Source: Streptacidiphilus sp. PB12-B1b (GTDB lineage: Bacteria; Actinomycetota; Actinomycetes; Streptomycetales; Streptomycetaceae). Taken from it: a stretch of DNA of 64,000 bases. Positions 34,976-43,384 of this stretch are shown in pieces. The position numbers and the translations under genes were made by a program. The stretch covers positions 434,001 through 498,000 of the forward strand of contig NZ_CP048405.1 of assembly GCF_014084125.1 (NCBI RefSeq), given 5' to 3'. Under the pieces are notes generated by a model. It ran no database searches and was not told the origin of the DNA. It saw nothing but the letters and a program-made list of their open reading frames with translations. Every line of letters starts with the position of its first letter. The stretch's first letter is position 1.

Positions 34976-35219
34976 GAATCTACTCCCCGCTCCAAATTCC
35001 TTCCGCGCCCACTCGGTTCGGATTCCAAAGCATAGGTGAGCGACGCATCACCTGCTGTAATTGGACCATTACTCGTGGTCGTTCGACTACGGAGCGTTAG
35101 GGAGTGAAGCGCAGGCATTCGAAGGGGTCTATCGCGGTGGTGTCGATAGATCACTTACGGTGATGAATCGCGTTATCGAAACTTGATCTGATGGCGAATT
35201 AGATGATCACGGCCGAAGG

Positions 35220-35687
35220 TCAGGACCCTGGCGGCCTCTCCGTCTTTTCATCTTCGAGCCCCTCCAGGGATCGGGCTCGCTCGATGAAGCCGGCGAGAGC
35301 CGAGAGAGTCGCCTTGGACAGGCCGTCGGCGCGGAGCGCAAGGTTTCGGACATCCTCGTCCTTGATCAGCTGCTCAAGGTCTTGCCGGGTGGCTGGCGAA
35401 TCGCCCTCGGGTTCGGCGGCCTCGTCGTCGATGAAGTAGCTCGCCCGCACCTTGAAAGCCGCCGCCAGGGACTTGAGCGTGCCTGCGGTCGGATTCCCCT
35501 TGGCACCGCTGCGCAGCTTCTGGATCAAGCTCGCGCTGACGCTCGACGACGGGTTGCCAGTCTCGGTTGCCCAAGCTGTCGTGAGGTCAGCCACCTCCTG
35601 GTTCGTGAGTTGCCGACCGCTCGGGTGCGGACGGGTGTCGAACAGGTGGTTCAGTCTGGACTTGATCTCTCCCAAGGCATGCTCCAT
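35220..35687 (-). CDS. XRE-family repressor, probable ImmA target
   Basis: 155 residues. N-terminal HTH region (LTNQEVADLTTAWATETGNPSSSVSASLIQKLRSGAKGNPTAGTLKSLAAAF) and an acidic C-terminal segment. The start at 35687 is preferred; the frame to 35747 would run over the operator repeats. It probably represses its own module through the repeats at 35704-35812. Confidence 0.8.
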   Translation of the reverse strand: MEHALGEIKSRLNHLFDTRPHPSGRQLTNQEVADLTTAWATETGNPSSSVSASLIQKLRSGAKGNPTAGTLKSLAAAFKVRASYFIDDEAAEPEGDSPATRQDLEQLIKDEDVRNLALRADGLSKATLSALAGFIERARSLEGLEDEKTERPPGS

Positions 35688-35703
35688 CAGGGTGCGGCGA
35701 TAA

Positions 35704-35812
35704 GCACACTCTAGTGCGTCTCGTGGCTCCCCGTGGCAAGTGGGCACACTCTAGTCTCCCCATGCGGCGTACTTTGGTGTACGTTGTTCCCGGCCAGAGG
35801 GCGCACTAAAGT
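35704..35812. promoter_or_regulatory. Cluster of operator repeats upstream of the XRE gene
   Basis: GCACACTCTAGT occurs at 35704-35715 and 35744-35755 (40 bp apart). A variant GCGCACTAAAGT is at 35801-35812 and an inverted variant ACTTTGGTGTAC at 35771-35782. The arms CACT/AGTG make each roughly palindromic. Likely the binding sites of the XRE repressor. Confidence 0.6.
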
Positions 35813-36076
35813 CCGAAGTTGCTGGTCAGGTGGGGTAAACGGGGTGGATGTGTGGCCCTGGATCGCCCTATGGTTCTGGTCCAGCCGCGAACGACGGCAG
35901 GACGCGAGAGGGGGATCGATGACATAGCTATGACCGGAAAAGAGTCCGGCGTCCCGGAGCTACCAACTCCTGGACGCCGGGCCAGCGCCCCGAAGGGCAC
36001 CGATTCACATCTCGCGGGCGGCGTGCCTTTTGCACGAGAACGCCACACCGCACTCCTACGAACAACGGAGTATCGC
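35813..36076. other. Leader region before the replication/transfer genes
   Basis: Together with the operators this gives about 390 nt without a confident gene. The open frame beginning at 35819 is rejected as a start because a GGAG site and ATG are found at 36077. Confidence 0.35.
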
Positions 36077-36403
36077 ATGCACGCCATGCCGAGCGAAACC
36101 TTGGCCGGCCGGGACGTCGCCCGCTACCAGCGCCTCGCAGCCCAACTCGCCGACATGATTCCCGGTGCAGCCACCATCAGGGTCAGCCTGAACGACCCGA
36201 AGCAGCAGTGGCCCCACCCGCACGCTGTCGTGAAGAACGCGGCCGGGGAGACGATCGACCTGAACCGGACAAGCGACAGGATCGCGGCCCGCTGGATCCT
36301 GCGGGTCTGGCCGGACCTGGACTGGAACCGGGCCCACACCTTCGACCTCGCCAGCGCTACCCTCACCCGCAGTGACCTGCTCGCCGCTGGTCGGAGCCGC
36401 TGA
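36077..36403 (+). CDS. Small hypothetical protein, first gene of the replication module
   Basis: 108 residues (ETLAGRDVARYQRLAAQLADMIPGAATIRVSLND, then AAGETIDLNRTSDRIAARWILRVWPDLDW). Such short proteins precede replication genes in actinomycete integrative elements, but I cannot name the family. It ends 1 nt before the initiator start. Confidence 0.55.
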   Translation: MHAMPSETLAGRDVARYQRLAAQLADMIPGAATIRVSLNDPKQQWPHPHAVVKNAAGETIDLNRTSDRIAARWILRVWPDLDWNRAHTFDLASATLTRSDLLAAGRSR

Positions 36404-36404
36404 C

Positions 36405-37424
36405 ATGGCGCGTATCCGCACCATCAAGCCCGAGGCGTTCATATCGGAGTCGCTCGCCGAGGTGAGCATCGCGGCCGAGCGAACCTTCTTCGGCCTGCTC
36501 ACCCAGTCCGACGACCACGGCCGTCACCGCGACAACGCTGCCATCATCGCCGGGCTGCTCTGGCCCCTGCGTGCCGAGCACACCTCGGTCCACGTCGAGG
36601 ACGACCTCCAGCAGCTCGCCAACGCCGGTCTCATCTGCCGCTATACCGGCTGCGACGGCCGCCGCTACCTGCACATCGTGACCTGGACCGAGCACCAGAA
36701 GATCGACAAGCCGAGCCAGTCCCGCCTGCCCGCCTGCACCCGGCACCACGCGGCCGAGCGGTGCGCCCCCTGCAAGGGCACCTGCGCCAAGCCCACCGAG
36801 GAGTCGCCCACCCCTACCCGAGGGCTCGCCGAGGCTTCGCCGAACACTCCCCGAGCCCTCGATCTGCCCGCGCAGCCCGCCGCGACTCCTCCCGGCCGCC
36901 GAAGCGAGGCTCTGACCGCCCAGCAGGACGCCCTCGTGAGCATCGCAGGCACCCCTGACCAACAGGGCAAGAAAGATGCAGGTCAAACGGCATTCGCCGA
37001 GGGCTCCCCGAAGCCTCCCCGAAGCCTCGCCGAGGGCTCGGCGCCTGGATCTAGGATCCTGGATCCTGGATCTTCTTTCCCTACGGGGCGCACAGCGCCC
37101 GCAGCCACGGTGTCGGCCAACCAGCTCGTCGGCGAGTACATCGCTGCCTGCGACGAGCGACCGCCCAGCGACGTGATCGGCCACCTGGGGCGGATCACCA
37201 AGAAGCTCCTGGGCGAGGGCATCGCCCCGGCGCACATCCGGGGCGGGCTGGCGAACTTCGCGGCCAACCCGATGCACCCGAGCGTGCTGACCAGCATGGT
37301 CAACGAGGCCATGAACGCACGATCCGCCGGTTTGGCGCGGCCGGGAATCCGGCCTAACGTGCCCCCTCACCAGGCGTGGACCAACCCGGTCGACGCATTC
37401 TCCGCCTACGCCGAGGAGCTGTGA
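36405..37424 (+). CDS. Replication initiator/replisome organiser-like protein
   Basis: 339 residues. The N-terminus MARIRTIKPEAFISESLAEVSIAAERTFFGLLTQSDDHGR is the winged-helix start seen in phage and ICE replication initiators of actinobacteria. A Cys/His cluster (CTRHHAAERCAPCKGTC) follows, then a low-complexity linker (about residues 135-240) and a small DnaD-like C-terminal domain (NQLVGEYIAACDERPP to MVNEAMNARSAG). It would load the helicase with the DnaC-like partner encoded next (1-nt overlap). The linker DNA carries tandem repeats that may be the origin. Confidence 0.75.
   Translation: MARIRTIKPEAFISESLAEVSIAAERTFFGLLTQSDDHGRHRDNAAIIAGLLWPLRAEHTSVHVEDDLQQLANAGLICRYTGCDGRRYLHIVTWTEHQKIDKPSQSRLPACTRHHAAERCAPCKGTCAKPTEESPTPTRGLAEASPNTPRALDLPAQPAATPPGRRSEALTAQQDALVSIAGTPDQQGKKDAGQTAFAEGSPKPPRSLAEGSAPGSRILDPGSSFPTGRTAPAATVSANQLVGEYIAACDERPPSDVIGHLGRITKKLLGEGIAPAHIRGGLANFAANPMHPSVLTSMVNEAMNARSAGLARPGIRPNVPPHQAWTNPVDAFSAYAEEL
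36818..37072 (+). repeat. Intragenic repeats, candidate replication origin
   Basis: CCGAGGGCTC occurs at 36818-36827, 36997-37006 and 37030-37039, and CCCCGAAGCCTC at 37006-37017 and 37017-37028. Four tandem 7-bp units beginning GGATC start at 37047, 37054, 37061 and 37068. All lie in the linker-coding part of the initiator gene, as lambda ori iterons lie within gene O. Confidence 0.5.
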
Positions 37425-38131
37425 TGCGCACCCGTACCCGCGAACCGCAGACCCTCGGCAGCGAGGGCACCCTGGACCGGATGGCCCGCATCCTGGCCGA
37501 CCGGAACATCGACCCGGCCTCCGTCGCAGCGCTGCCCGACGAGACCGAGCCCCTCTCGCTGCTGGACCTCCTCTCTGCCGGGCTGCCCCCGCGCTACCAG
37601 GGCGCGGTCGCCGACCACCCGACGGTCCTGACCTGGGCCCGGGACGTGGCCGAGGCAGCGGTCGCCCCCAGCGTGGGAGCCCGACGGCAGGTCAGCACCG
37701 GGCCCAGCCTGCTGATGGCCGGGGTCGTCGGCGCGGGCAAGACCCACCAGGCGTACGGCGCGGTCAGGCACCTGGTGCAGAGCGGAGTCGGGGTGCGCTG
37801 GCGCGCGACCACCGCCGCCGACCTGTACGCCGAGCTGCGCCCGCGCCCCGGCACGGACAGCGAGCGGGAGCTGGCAGCCGTGGCCCGGTGCCCGCTGCTG
37901 ATCCTGGACGACCTGGGCGCGGCCAAGGCCAGCGACTGGACCGAGGAGATCACCTACCGGCTGATCAACCGCCGGTACACCCACATGCTCCCCACGCTGA
38001 TCACCACCAACCTGCGCATCGCCGACCTGCGCGCCTACCTCGGCGACCGGGTCACGTCCCGCCTGGTGGAGATGACCACCCGGGTCGAGTTCGAGCCGGT
38101 CGACCGCAGACGCCACCGCACCGCAGCCTGA
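37424..38131 (+). CDS. DnaC-like helicase-loading ATPase
   Basis: 235 residues; AAA+ type with Walker A GVVGAGKTHQAYGAV, Walker B CPLLILDDLGAAKASDW, sensor segment LITTNLRIADL and an Arg finger in GDRVTSRLVEM. It would load the replicative helicase at the element's origin together with the initiator upstream. Start overlaps the initiator stop by 1 nt. Confidence 0.85.
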   Translation: MRTRTREPQTLGSEGTLDRMARILADRNIDPASVAALPDETEPLSLLDLLSAGLPPRYQGAVADHPTVLTWARDVAEAAVAPSVGARRQVSTGPSLLMAGVVGAGKTHQAYGAVRHLVQSGVGVRWRATTAADLYAELRPRPGTDSERELAAVARCPLLILDDLGAAKASDWTEEITYRLINRRYTHMLPTLITTNLRIADLRAYLGDRVTSRLVEMTTRVEFEPVDRRRHRTAA

Positions 38132-38244
38132 CCCACCGCAGGCCACCCATGCCGGGCCGCGCCCAGAGCGCCGCCTCGCCTCCCGACCCAGCGCACCCCT
38201 CCGCCGACGCCCCTGCGCGCGGAGAGCGATCGGAGCCACCTCGC

Positions 38245-38810
38245 ATGACCAACACGACGATCAGCCCTGCCCACCACCGGTCGCTCGGCGACCACACCTG
38301 GCAGGACGACGCCGTCTGCCACCGCACCGAGTACAACCCGGTGGACCCCGAGACCTTCTTCCCCGAGCCGGACGAGACCGACAAGATCACAGTCGCAAAG
38401 GCGCTGTGCGCCCAGTGCCCGGTCCGCCGCACCTGCCTGGACGCCGCCCTCGAAGGCGGCGACACCCACGGCATCCGGGGAGGCATGACCCAGGAAGAAC
38501 GCGAACCGCTGCACGACAAGCTCGCCAACCGCCTCGACTACAGCCGCGTCAACGCCACCGTCGCCGGGCGCGACATCCACCTCACCAAGACCGAGCGCCG
38601 CGCCGTCGTCCACGCCGCCTACCGCCACGGGGTGAACCAGCAGCGCCTGGCCTGGCTCCTGAAGATCACCGAGGAGCACGCCCAGAAGCTCTACCGCGAG
38701 ACCCGCCGAGCCCTGCGCAACCGACACCTGGAGCAGACCGCGACCACCGCACCACCCCCGAGACCGACGCCGAGCCCCTGGGCCGCGACGACTTCGGGAC
38801 GGCGGCGTGA
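38245..38810 (+). CDS. WhiB-family iron-sulfur regulator, probable 1-nt deletion near the 3-prime end
   Basis: The WhiB domain is complete: WQDDAVCHRTEY, ALCAQCPVRRTCLDAAL (C-x2-C-x5-C) and the GIRGG turn. After residue about 170 the frame runs on into the DUF2637 gene as far as 39246. The neighbouring frame instead gives ETDAEPLGRDDFGTAA and a TGA at 38808-38810 that overlaps the next start (GTGA), the usual arrangement here. A single missing C in the CCCCC run at about 38756-38760 would explain this. WhiB proteins sense redox or NO and regulate transcription. Confidence 0.8.
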
Positions 38811-39910
38811 GCACCGCCAGCACGCCCACAGCCGCGCACGTCACCGGCTGGGACCGCGCCGTCGTCATCGCCCTGGGCGGCGCGGGCTGCGCCCTGTCCT
38901 ACGACGCGCTGCAGCAGATGGCCGTCGCCATCCACGTCCGGGGCTTCCTCACCTACCTCTTCCCGCTGCTGCTCGACGGCTTCATCGCCTACGGCATCCG
39001 GGCCCTGCTGGTCCTGCGCGCCGCCGCGCTGCGTGCGCGGCTCTACGTCTGGACGCTCTTCGGCACGGCCACCGCAGCCAGCATCTGGGCCAACGCCCTA
39101 CACGCAGTCAGGCTCAACCAGGAGTCCGCCCCGGGCACCGGCCTGCGGCTGGGCAACACGGTGGTCGCGGTGCTGTCGACCATCGCCCCGCTCGCTCTGG
39201 CCGGCGCAGTCCACCTCTACATCCTCATCGCCCGGGGACCGGTTGAGGACAGTGACCGAGGTGACCTCGGACAGGCCGGTCACCCCGGTCAGGCTGACCG
39301 GCGCGAGGGCATCGCGGTCACCCGCACTGACCGACCCGGTCAGCAGCAGCCCCCGGCCGGTCAGGTCAGCGCCGGTCAGCCGGTCACCGCCCTGACCGCC
39401 CTGACCGCCCTGACCGACCTGACCGACCTGACCGACCTGCCCCGACTGTCCCTGGACGAGCAGACCTCATCGCCCCGGTCACTGACCGGGGACGGTGACC
39501 CGGCGAGCACCCGTAACCCGATCACCCGTCGCCAAGATTGGCCGCAGGAGGCCGTTGACCTGCCCGAACAGCTGGACACCGCGCTGCCGGTCACTGACTG
39601 TCCGGTCGGTACCGAGCCGGTCACCGGTCACCGGGACAGCCCCGTGCCGGTCACTGACCAGCCGGTCACCGCGCCGCCGGTCAGTGACCCCGAGACGCCG
39701 GTCACAGGTGACCGGCGGGCTGACCCGGACACCGAGGAACTGCTGGAGATCGCCCGGTCAGCGGTCAGGGACCAGGACAAGCTGACCCGCAAAGTGGTCG
39801 CCCAGGCGATCCGGGGTCAGCAGATCCCGCTGTCCAGCGACACGCTGACCGCCCTGATGGCCCAGCTCCGCGAGCAGCACGGACAGCCGGTCACCGCCAC
39901 GCGGAACTGA
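38807..39910 (+). CDS. DUF2637 membrane protein with repeat-rich linker (Spd-like)
   Basis: 367 residues. The N-terminal about 145 residues hold four membrane helices of the DUF2637 family, common on Streptomyces plasmids near spread/transfer genes. The middle is made of short repeats (ALTALTALTDLTDLTDL; PVTDQPVTAPPV). The C-terminus (DPDTEELLEIARSAVRDQDKLTRKVVAQAIRGQQI) is a DNA-binding-like helical domain. The GTG start overlaps the WhiB end. A role in intramycelial spread is possible. Confidence 0.75.
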   Translation: MSTASTPTAAHVTGWDRAVVIALGGAGCALSYDALQQMAVAIHVRGFLTYLFPLLLDGFIAYGIRALLVLRAAALRARLYVWTLFGTATAASIWANALHAVRLNQESAPGTGLRLGNTVVAVLSTIAPLALAGAVHLYILIARGPVEDSDRGDLGQAGHPGQADRREGIAVTRTDRPGQQQPPAGQVSAGQPVTALTALTALTDLTDLTDLPRLSLDEQTSSPRSLTGDGDPASTRNPITRRQDWPQEAVDLPEQLDTALPVTDCPVGTEPVTGHRDSPVPVTDQPVTAPPVSDPETPVTGDRRADPDTEELLEIARSAVRDQDKLTRKVVAQAIRGQQIPLSSDTLTALMAQLREQHGQPVTATRN

Positions 39911-39960
39911 CCGGACAGCACGAAGCGGGTGACCGAGCCTGACACCTCGGCCGGTCACCC
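39240..39960 (+). repeat. Cluster of CCGGTCA/TGACCGG heptamers and 9-bp tandem repeats
   Basis: About twenty copies of CCGGTCA or its complement TGACCGG, plus tandem CCTGACCGC/CCTGACCGA units at about 39390-39440. They lie inside the DUF2637 gene and its 3-prime flank. The density exceeds what the encoded Pro-Val-Thr repeats alone would seem to require. Confidence 0.5.
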
Positions 39961-40013
39961 GCCCCCGCACCGTCACCCCACTCCCCTCCCGAGCGAACCG
40001 GAGAGCACGTCCC

Positions 40014-40238
40014 ATGCGTACCCGTCCCGCAACACCGGCCGAGGTCGACTCCTGGCTGACCGTCCTGCACCAGCGCGGTCACCTCTACCGGGCCGAATCC
40101 GGGCCCGACAGCACCTGGACCGTGCAACGACGCCGACACAGCCGCCCCTGGACCCTGCACCACCCGGTCCTGGCCATGGACTGGATCGAGGACGTCGTCC
40201 GCGAAGTCCACCAGCACGATCCGGAGACGAGCCGGTGA
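40014..40238 (+). CDS. Small hypothetical protein of the mobilisation operon
   Basis: 74 residues (TPAEVDSWLTVLHQRGHLYRAESGPDSTWTVQRR ... MDWIEDVVREVHQHD). Not recognised. Its stop overlaps the GTG of the MobC gene, so it is co-translated with the mobilisation genes. Confidence 0.6.
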   Translation: MRTRPATPAEVDSWLTVLHQRGHLYRAESGPDSTWTVQRRRHSRPWTLHHPVLAMDWIEDVVREVHQHDPETSR

Positions 40239-40891
40239 CCGCCAACGACCCCACGGCCACCACGTCCGGACAGCAGCGTGACCCCACGACGGCTCCTGAC
40301 GGAGCAAGTTGTCGCCTACGACGGTCCTACGGCCCGTCGTACGCACTTGCCCCCGCCCCAGAGGCCGGGGGAGGTCCTGCTGGTCCCCGAGCGAGGGCGC
40401 CCGGGGACCAGCAGGACTCGCGGCACCAGGGGGCGCCACTCGCAGCAGGAGAAGCAACCGAGCCCGAACAGCCGAGCCCGAGCGCTCCAGCCTTCCCTGA
40501 CCGCAAGCCGCGACGACGCGCCCGCAACCCCAGCGAGCGCACCCACAAGACCACCACCCGCCTGTCCGACACCGAGCAAGCCGAGATCACCGCCGCCGCC
40601 GAACAGCGCGCCGTCACCGTCGCCCGCTTCCTCGCCGCCGCCGGCCTCGCCGCCGCCCGCGGTTCGACCACCGTGCACACCAACGAGCAGCTCGACGCCG
40701 CCATCGACGAGCTGGCCGCCCTACGAACCGCCCTGGCCAGGGTCGGCAACAACATCAACCAGATCGCCTTCATCCACAACGCCGGAGGTCAGCCCCTCCC
40801 CGGCGAACTCGACAACTCACTCACGGCATTGACCACCCTCCTGTCCCGCATCGACAACACCTCCGACACCCTTGTTAGGAAACGACTCTGA
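40235..40891 (+). CDS. mobC: MobC-like relaxosome accessory protein
   Basis: 218 residues. The C-terminal half is a MobC/ribbon-helix-helix type domain (TTRLSDTEQAEITAAAEQRAVTVARFLAAAGL, then AIDELAALRTALARVGNNINQIAFIHNAGG). It helps the relaxase open DNA at oriT. The N-terminal about 80 residues are low complexity and are encoded over two strong inverted repeats, probably the oriT itself. GTG start overlaps the previous gene; the stop overlaps the relaxase ATG by 1 nt. Confidence 0.82.
   Translation: MTANDPTATTSGQQRDPTTAPDGASCRLRRSYGPSYALAPAPEAGGGPAGPRARAPGDQQDSRHQGAPLAAGEATEPEQPSPSAPAFPDRKPRRRARNPSERTHKTTTRLSDTEQAEITAAAEQRAVTVARFLAAAGLAAARGSTTVHTNEQLDAAIDELAALRTALARVGNNINQIAFIHNAGGQPLPGELDNSLTALTTLLSRIDNTSDTLVRKRL
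40304..40417 (+). other. Candidate oriT with two inverted repeats
   Basis: Repeat 1: TACGACGG (40317-40324) with CCGTCGTA (40334-40341), extended by GCAAGT (40304-40309) with ACTTGC (40345-40350). Repeat 2: perfect 16-bp arms 40374-40389 and 40402-40417 around a 12-nt loop. They lie at the start of mobC, directly upstream of the relaxase gene. No nick site is defined. Confidence 0.55.
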
Positions 40892-42663
40892 TGGTCCCCA
40901 AGATCCGACGCGGCTCCCGCACTCATGGCCTCCTGGTCTACCTGTACGGACCCGGCAAGCGCGACGAGCACACTGACCCCCACCTCGTCGGCAGTTGGGA
41001 CGGCTTTGCCCCCGACCCCGGCCGCGACACCAGCCCCGACCCCGACCCCAAGGTCACCCTGGCCCGGCTCGCCGCCGCCCTGGACCTACGGGTCAAGCAG
41101 GCCGGCACCAAGGCACCGGCCGAGCACGTCTGGCACTGCTCGGTCCGCACCGACCCCGGCGACCGCACCCTGACCGACGCCGAGTGGAACACCGTCGCCC
41201 GCCGCCTGGTCCAAGCCACGGGCCTCGCCCCCGAGGGCGACCCGGATGGCTGCCGCTGGATCGCGGTGCGCCACGCGGAGGACCACATCCACATCCTGGT
41301 CACCATGGTCCGAGGCGACCTGCGCCGCCCCAGGATGAACTACGACTTCAAGAAGGCCCAGGCCGAATGCCGCCGCATCGAAGAAGAGATGGGCCTGCGC
41401 CACCTCAAGCCCGGCGACGGCACCGGAGCCAAGACCCCCACCAGCGCCGAGCGCTTCAAAGCCGAGCGCACCGGACGCACCGAACCACCACGCGAAACAC
41501 TGCGCGAAGCCGTCCGCCAGGCCCTGGCCGGAGCCGCCACCGAAGAGGAGTTCTTCACCCGGCTGCACGAGGCGGGCCTGCGCGTCCGGATACGCAACGG
41601 CCCGTCCGGCGATGCCATCGGATACAACGTCGCACTACCCGGCGACCGCAACCGCGACGGCCAGCCGATCTGGTTCCCGGGCTCCAAGCTCGCCCCCGAC
41701 CTGTCCCTGCCGAAGATCCGCTCGCGTCTGGCCGACGCGATGGCCGACCCTACGACGCCCCCGGCCGTCACCAGCGGCCGACCGGACTGGTCGCCGCCCG
41801 CCCGGGAACGACGCAGCGCCACCGCAGTCGCCGAGCACGCCGCCATTCTTCTCGACAGCGACGACGATGAAGCCGCAGCACACCTCGTCGGCTTCGGTGA
41901 ACTCCTGGACGCGGTCGCCCAGACGTCCCCGGCCGCCACCCGCGCCGAGCTGGGCGCAGCCGCTCGTGCCTTCGAACGCGCCACCCGCAGCCACGTCCGA
42001 GCCGAGCGCGCCGACACCCGGGCGATCCGCTCGGCGGCCCGCGGCATCATCCAGGCCGGCAGCGCACTGGGCCGTGGCGAAGGCGGCGGCACCACCGCCA
42101 TGCTCCTGTCCACCCTGGTCCTGGTCGCCCTCGCCGCCGCCCGCTGGCACTCCGCACGAGGCCACGCTCAGCAGGCCGCCGCCTCCCAGCAGACCGCCCA
42201 GCACCTGCGAGCCGCCTACCGCCAGGCCGCCGCCACACCCATGCAGGCCCTACGCGACCAGGGCCGCGCCCTGCCCGCAGCCGAACGCCGGACCCACGAG
42301 GCCACCATCCGTGCGACCCTGCCGCAAGCCCCGCCGCAGACGCAGGGCTCACCCAGGACCGATGCCCTGGCCGCCACCCTCGCCCAGGTCGAGCGGGAAG
42401 GCCACGACCCCAAGGCCCTCCTGCAGCAGGCCGTCGACATGCGCGAACTCGACACCGCCGACAACGTCAACGACGTCCTGGTCTGGCGACTGATCCGCCT
42501 CGCCCAACTCCCCACCCATCCAGTCGAAGCGACCCGCCGCCCGCAGACCACCACCCGAAAGCCCAACCCTGCGGCCAACCGCACCACCACCACCCGAACG
42601 GCACCCCCGACCCCAGCCCGCCCCACCGGCACCGACCCGCACAACCGCCCACCGCGTCGCTGA
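40891..42663 (+). CDS. Relaxase/mobilisation nuclease
   Basis: 590 residues. The N-terminal relaxase domain has HGLLVYLYGPGKRDEHTDPHLVGSW (with the candidate nucleophile Tyr), WHCSVRTDPGDRTLTD and the metal-binding HAEDHIHILVTMVRGDLRRP. It nicks oriT and pilots the strand during conjugation. A long helical C-terminal part includes a hydrophobic segment (TAMLLSTLVLVALAAARW) and a Thr/Pro-rich tail. No coupling protein or T4SS gene was found in the window, so this may be a mobilisable rather than self-transmissible element. Confidence 0.87.
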   Translation: MVPKIRRGSRTHGLLVYLYGPGKRDEHTDPHLVGSWDGFAPDPGRDTSPDPDPKVTLARLAAALDLRVKQAGTKAPAEHVWHCSVRTDPGDRTLTDAEWNTVARRLVQATGLAPEGDPDGCRWIAVRHAEDHIHILVTMVRGDLRRPRMNYDFKKAQAECRRIEEEMGLRHLKPGDGTGAKTPTSAERFKAERTGRTEPPRETLREAVRQALAGAATEEEFFTRLHEAGLRVRIRNGPSGDAIGYNVALPGDRNRDGQPIWFPGSKLAPDLSLPKIRSRLADAMADPTTPPAVTSGRPDWSPPARERRSATAVAEHAAILLDSDDDEAAAHLVGFGELLDAVAQTSPAATRAELGAAARAFERATRSHVRAERADTRAIRSAARGIIQAGSALGRGEGGGTTAMLLSTLVLVALAAARWHSARGHAQQAAASQQTAQHLRAAYRQAAATPMQALRDQGRALPAAERRTHEATIRATLPQAPPQTQGSPRTDALAATLAQVEREGHDPKALLQQAVDMRELDTADNVNDVLVWRLIRLAQLPTHPVEATRRPQTTTRKPNPAANRTTTTRTAPPTPARPTGTDPHNRPPRR

Positions 42664-42671
42664 CCAGCACT

Positions 42672-42698
42672 CCGGCAGGCTGACCACCAGCCTGCCGG
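42672..42698 (+). terminator. Terminator of the mobilisation operon
   Basis: CCGGCAGGCT (42672-42681) pairs with AGCCTGCCGG (42689-42698) around a 7-nt loop, 9 nt after the relaxase stop. Confidence 0.65.
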
Positions 42699-42777
42699 AC
42701 ACCGCGAACCCCCTGGACAACCGGCTCCACCGGCTGTTACGGATAGAAGCAGAAGCCCCGACCGGGAGAAGAAGCTC

Positions 42778-43173
42778 GTGCACAGAACCACCGACCGCCC
42801 CGCAGAGCCGACCCCCGTGCTGCCCGCCCTCCCCGCCGGAACCGACCCCCTGCTCCAACTCGAGTACCAGACCGAACTGCCCAGCGGACCCGGAGCGACA
42901 CGCTGCCTCCGCCACCCACACGAGCTGTCACTGCGCGGGATCCCCGCGATGTGCACGGTCTGCCGCGCCCGACGCGACTGGCTGCTCATCAACCACAGCC
43001 GCAACGTCTGGATCGTCTGCCGATGCAGCAACCAGTGGCTCGAACCCGAGATCAGCCGCGCCGACTTCGACGCCCTGATCGACATCCCAGACGGGACGAT
43101 CTATCCCAGCGTCGAGCACGGGCTCGCTGCTCTCGGCTTCGACGGCGCCTTCGCCGGCATCTATCTGGGGTAA
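42778..43173 (+). CDS. Hypothetical Cys-containing protein
   Basis: 131 residues from a GTG. Contains TRCLRHPHELSLRGIPAMCTVCRARRDW and WIVCRCSNQW, which could form a zinc site (C, CxxC, CxC). The C-terminus has DFDALIDIPDGTIYPSVEHGLAALGFDGAF. Not recognised; follows the relaxase operon after a terminator. Confidence 0.55.
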   Translation: MHRTTDRPAEPTPVLPALPAGTDPLLQLEYQTELPSGPGATRCLRHPHELSLRGIPAMCTVCRARRDWLLINHSRNVWIVCRCSNQWLEPEISRADFDALIDIPDGTIYPSVEHGLAALGFDGAFAGIYLG

Positions 43174-43384
43174 CAAGCCGCAGATTCAGCCTTCGTCCCG
43201 GCTGCGGTCGTCGACCTTCTCCCACAACCCAACGCAGCGATGCCGTCTGTCGTTACGTACGTGGAGGCGACGACCATGTGAGGCCGTCGATCTCTGACCA
43301 GGCCCTCGCCAGGCGCCGTCTTGGCAGGAACCGCGCGACGAAAATTGGGACGACGGGTAACAACCACCTGAATATGCTTGCCAG

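Noticed and set aside
37888..39246. 452-codon frame starting before WhiB and ending inside DUF2637
   Set aside because: The WhiB part starts at 38245 after its own ribosome binding site, and the part after about 38760 is a shadow of the DUF2637 gene.
39385..39440. Tandem 9-bp repeats considered as a CRISPR-like array
   Set aside because: Units are too short, have no spacers, and encode an in-frame ALT/DLT repeat; no CRISPR array or cas gene was seen anywhere in the window.
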